From the NCBI GenBank assembly GCA_038251405.1, contig JBBSBH010000004.1, positions 133,210 through 197,209 of the forward strand: a DNA stretch of 64,000 nucleotides. Direction: 5' to 3'. This DNA comes from JADJLQ01 sp038251405. Its GTDB lineage: Bacteria; Bacteroidota; Bacteroidia; Chitinophagales; Saprospiraceae. The translations under genes were made by a program, and so were the position numbers. Of this stretch, positions 62,739 to 64,000 are shown piece after piece (the stretch's first letter is position 1; each line of letters opens with the position of its first letter). Below the pieces are notes generated by a model that was given only the letters and a program-made list of their open reading frames with translations, did no database searches and was not told the DNA's origin.

Positions 62739-63605
62739 TTACAACGTGCCTCTAAAAATGCCTTGAGGACGAAAGAGCAAGACAAGCACCATCATGACTA
62801 GAGCAACGCCGAGTTTGTATTCGGTCGGTAGCCAGTAGGTGCTGACTTCTTGAGCAATGCCGATGACGATCGCGCCTGCGATTGCACCGTAGGGATTGCC
62901 AATGCCGCCAAGAATGACTGCTGCAAAGAGCGGCAAAATGAGAAACCAGCCCATGTTGGGGCGCACCGCTTCGACTAAGCCCAACATGCTGCCGCTCAAC
63001 GCGGTTAAGCTACCCGCAATCATCCACGTCCAAATGACAACGCGATCAACATTAATGCCTGTCACGCGAGCCAGATCGATGTCATCAGCAACGGCACGCA
63101 TGGCTTTGCCAATCCGGGTCTTTTGCAGAAGGTAATGGAGCGCGACGATCGCCACAACTGCCAGCACGGTGACGACAATATCGTAGTAAGCAATCCGTAA
63201 CCCCAGGACGGGAAGCGCTTCGGAAACGGGTAGATTGTAGCTCTGGTTGCCGCCGCCCCACACGAGGATAATGCCGTTCCGCAGAAAGAGCGCCAGCCCG
63301 ATCGAAATGATGATGAGCGTTGTGGAGCTTGCTCGTCGAGTACGCATCGGCGACCAGATCAACTTTTCACTCAACAGTACCGCAATAACGGTGAGACCTG
63401 CTCCTAACAACATTGACAGCCAGATGTTAAGTCCGGCTGTGTTAACCAGCAGGGTCAAATACGCGCCTAGAGTCATAAAGTCGCCGTGGGCAAAGTTGGA
63501 GAGGCGCAGAATGCCGTAGGTCAGCGTCAGCCCGATCGCTGCGAGAGCAATAATGCTGCCGACAGCCAAGCCGTTAACCACGAGTTGAGCGAGTTGAAGA
63601 TCCAT
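62739..63605 (-). CDS. Branched-chain/neutral amino-acid ABC permease (LivH/NatD type)
   Basis: 288 aa with eight or so membrane helices. LVVNGLAVGSIIALAAIGLTLTYGILRLSNFAHGDFM is the LivH start; RAVADDIDLARVTGIN is the EAA-like loop facing the ATPase; GGIGNPYGAIAGAIVIG follows. The partner permease and ATPases are not in the window. In cyanobacteria this corresponds to NatD of the N-I system or a urea/amino-acid homologue. Confidence 0.92.
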   Translation of the reverse strand: MDLQLAQLVVNGLAVGSIIALAAIGLTLTYGILRLSNFAHGDFMTLGAYLTLLVNTAGLNIWLSMLLGAGLTVIAVLLSEKLIWSPMRTRRASSTTLIIISIGLALFLRNGIILVWGGGNQSYNLPVSEALPVLGLRIAYYDIVVTVLAVVAIVALHYLLQKTRIGKAMRAVADDIDLARVTGINVDRVVIWTWMIAGSLTALSGSMLGLVEAVRPNMGWFLILPLFAAVILGGIGNPYGAIAGAIVIGIAQEVSTYWLPTEYKLGVALVMMVLVLLFRPQGIFRGTL

Positions 63606-63670
63606 GGCAATCCGTTGAGGCGATCGCTTTGATTGTCCAGGATAGCAGCGGTGTTTGTGAAGCGGCTTGC

Positions 63671-64000
63671 CTACTTTTTCTTCTTTTTCTTACCTTGCTT
63701 CACTGTTTGCGGTTTGGTCGTGCCAAAGCCCTGCGGTTTGTGGTTCATGGCATCGATTTTGGCAAGCAATTGCCTCATCTCAGCCATCTCAGGCGGGATT
63801 TTTGGCTTGAGGGCTTCTGGCGAAAAATCTGTTTCTTGCTTTAGCCCCAGTTCAACCTGGATAGCAGCCCAGGTGCCGACCATGAACTCATCGACGGTCT
63901 CAGCGGCAAACGCCTGCTCGATGAGCGGTGCGGCTTCGACCGCCTTTAGATCCAGCAGGTCGGCGATCAGAATCGTGTTGAGGTCAATGTCGTTCTCTGC
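63671..64000 (-). CDS. DUF1186-like protein, C-terminal part (cut by window edge)
   Basis: The frame is open from 64,000 down to a stop at 63,671 (109 codons, with an internal ATG at 63,883). The cut region reads IADLLDLKAVEAAPLIEQAF and FMVGTWAAIQVELGL, helical repeats like the end of DUF1186/HEAT-like proteins. The tail is a Lys-rich run (QGKKKKKK). The start lies outside the window. Confidence 0.55.
   Translation of the reverse strand, partial: AENDIDLNTILIADLLDLKAVEAAPLIEQAFAAETVDEFMVGTWAAIQVELGLKQETDFSPEALKPKIPPEMAEMRQLLAKIDAMNHKPQGFGTTKPQTVKQGKKKKKK

Noticed and set aside
1..64000. tRNA or rRNA genes
   Set aside because: I looked for cloverleaf and rRNA landmarks while reading and recognised none; a covariance-model scan would be needed to exclude a tRNA.

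Overview
The window is a join of two unrelated genomes. Positions 1 to about 46,430 are AT-rich and carry hallmarks of a Bacteroidota organism: a SusC/SusD pair, Bacteroidota-type -7 promoter boxes (TAnnTTTG), a PorU2-like C25 peptidase of the type IX secretion system, a GH172 lipoprotein, and AAA/DUF4143 ATPases. From about 46,500 to 64,000 the sequence is GC-richer, repeatedly carries the cyanobacterial HIP1 octamer GCGATCGC, and encodes psaX (photosystem I), Vipp1/PspA, DciA, a Nat/Liv-type permease and other cyanobacterial genes. The switch lies inside an array of GGAGTGA heptamers (46,409-46,500), a kind of low-complexity sequence on which assemblers misjoin. I read the window as a chimeric metagenome contig (a biofilm or mat Bacteroidota plus a filamentous, Leptolyngbya-like cyanobacterium), not as one chromosome. 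The genus-level guess is inference.

Bacteroidota part. 1-5.5 kb: cut AraC-type regulator, nadE, an AAA/DUF4143 ATPase behind two tandem palindromes, dapD, and a MntA/HepT (type VII) toxin-antitoxin pair. 5.5-7.6 kb: free Met-R-sulfoxide reductase and a secreted beta-propeller protein. 7.7-19.8 kb: a carbohydrate-uptake region with susC-susD-propeller on the minus strand, CGCAATCGATTGCG operators in front of susC, a divergent LacI-family regulator, an MFS sugar transporter, an ATP-grasp-like pair, a dicarboxylate/amino-acid symporter and a GH172 enzyme. 20-30 kb: porin, BNR-propeller lipoprotein, a CarH-like MerR/B12 regulator with a membrane glycosyltransferase, and the 1.6-kilo-residue PorU2-like protein. 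30-46.4 kb: a minus-strand surface-polysaccharide locus (carbamoyltransferase, glycosyltransferases, gmd, fcl, manC, Wzx flippase, WbsX-like protein).

The most unusual structure is in the polysaccharide locus. Two small genes, a GxxExxY nuclease-like gene (40,899-41,315) and a four-helix-bundle/23S-IVS-type gene (44,158-44,535), each sit between two arrays of short degenerate repeats in inverted orientation. Each array-gene-array block fills the whole gap between two operon genes, and in both cases the stop codon of the upstream operon gene lies in the repeat array. This looks like the same kind of insertion cassette with two different passengers, and is the best candidate here for an undescribed system.

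Cyanobacterial part. 46.7-49 kb: a probable structured RNA with terminator, a GT4 glycosyltransferase and a sugar-phosphate transferase. 49-52.2 kb: a ClC-CBS-double-USP fusion and a small four-Cys protein. 52.6-55.7 kb: DciA, a SPOR-domain membrane protein and Vipp1/PspA. 56-64 kb: DHH phosphoesterase, AI-2E family exporter, YajQ, a MOSC/alkyltransferase-like fusion, a response regulator, lipA, psaX (47 codons), a LivH-type permease and a cut DUF1186-like gene.
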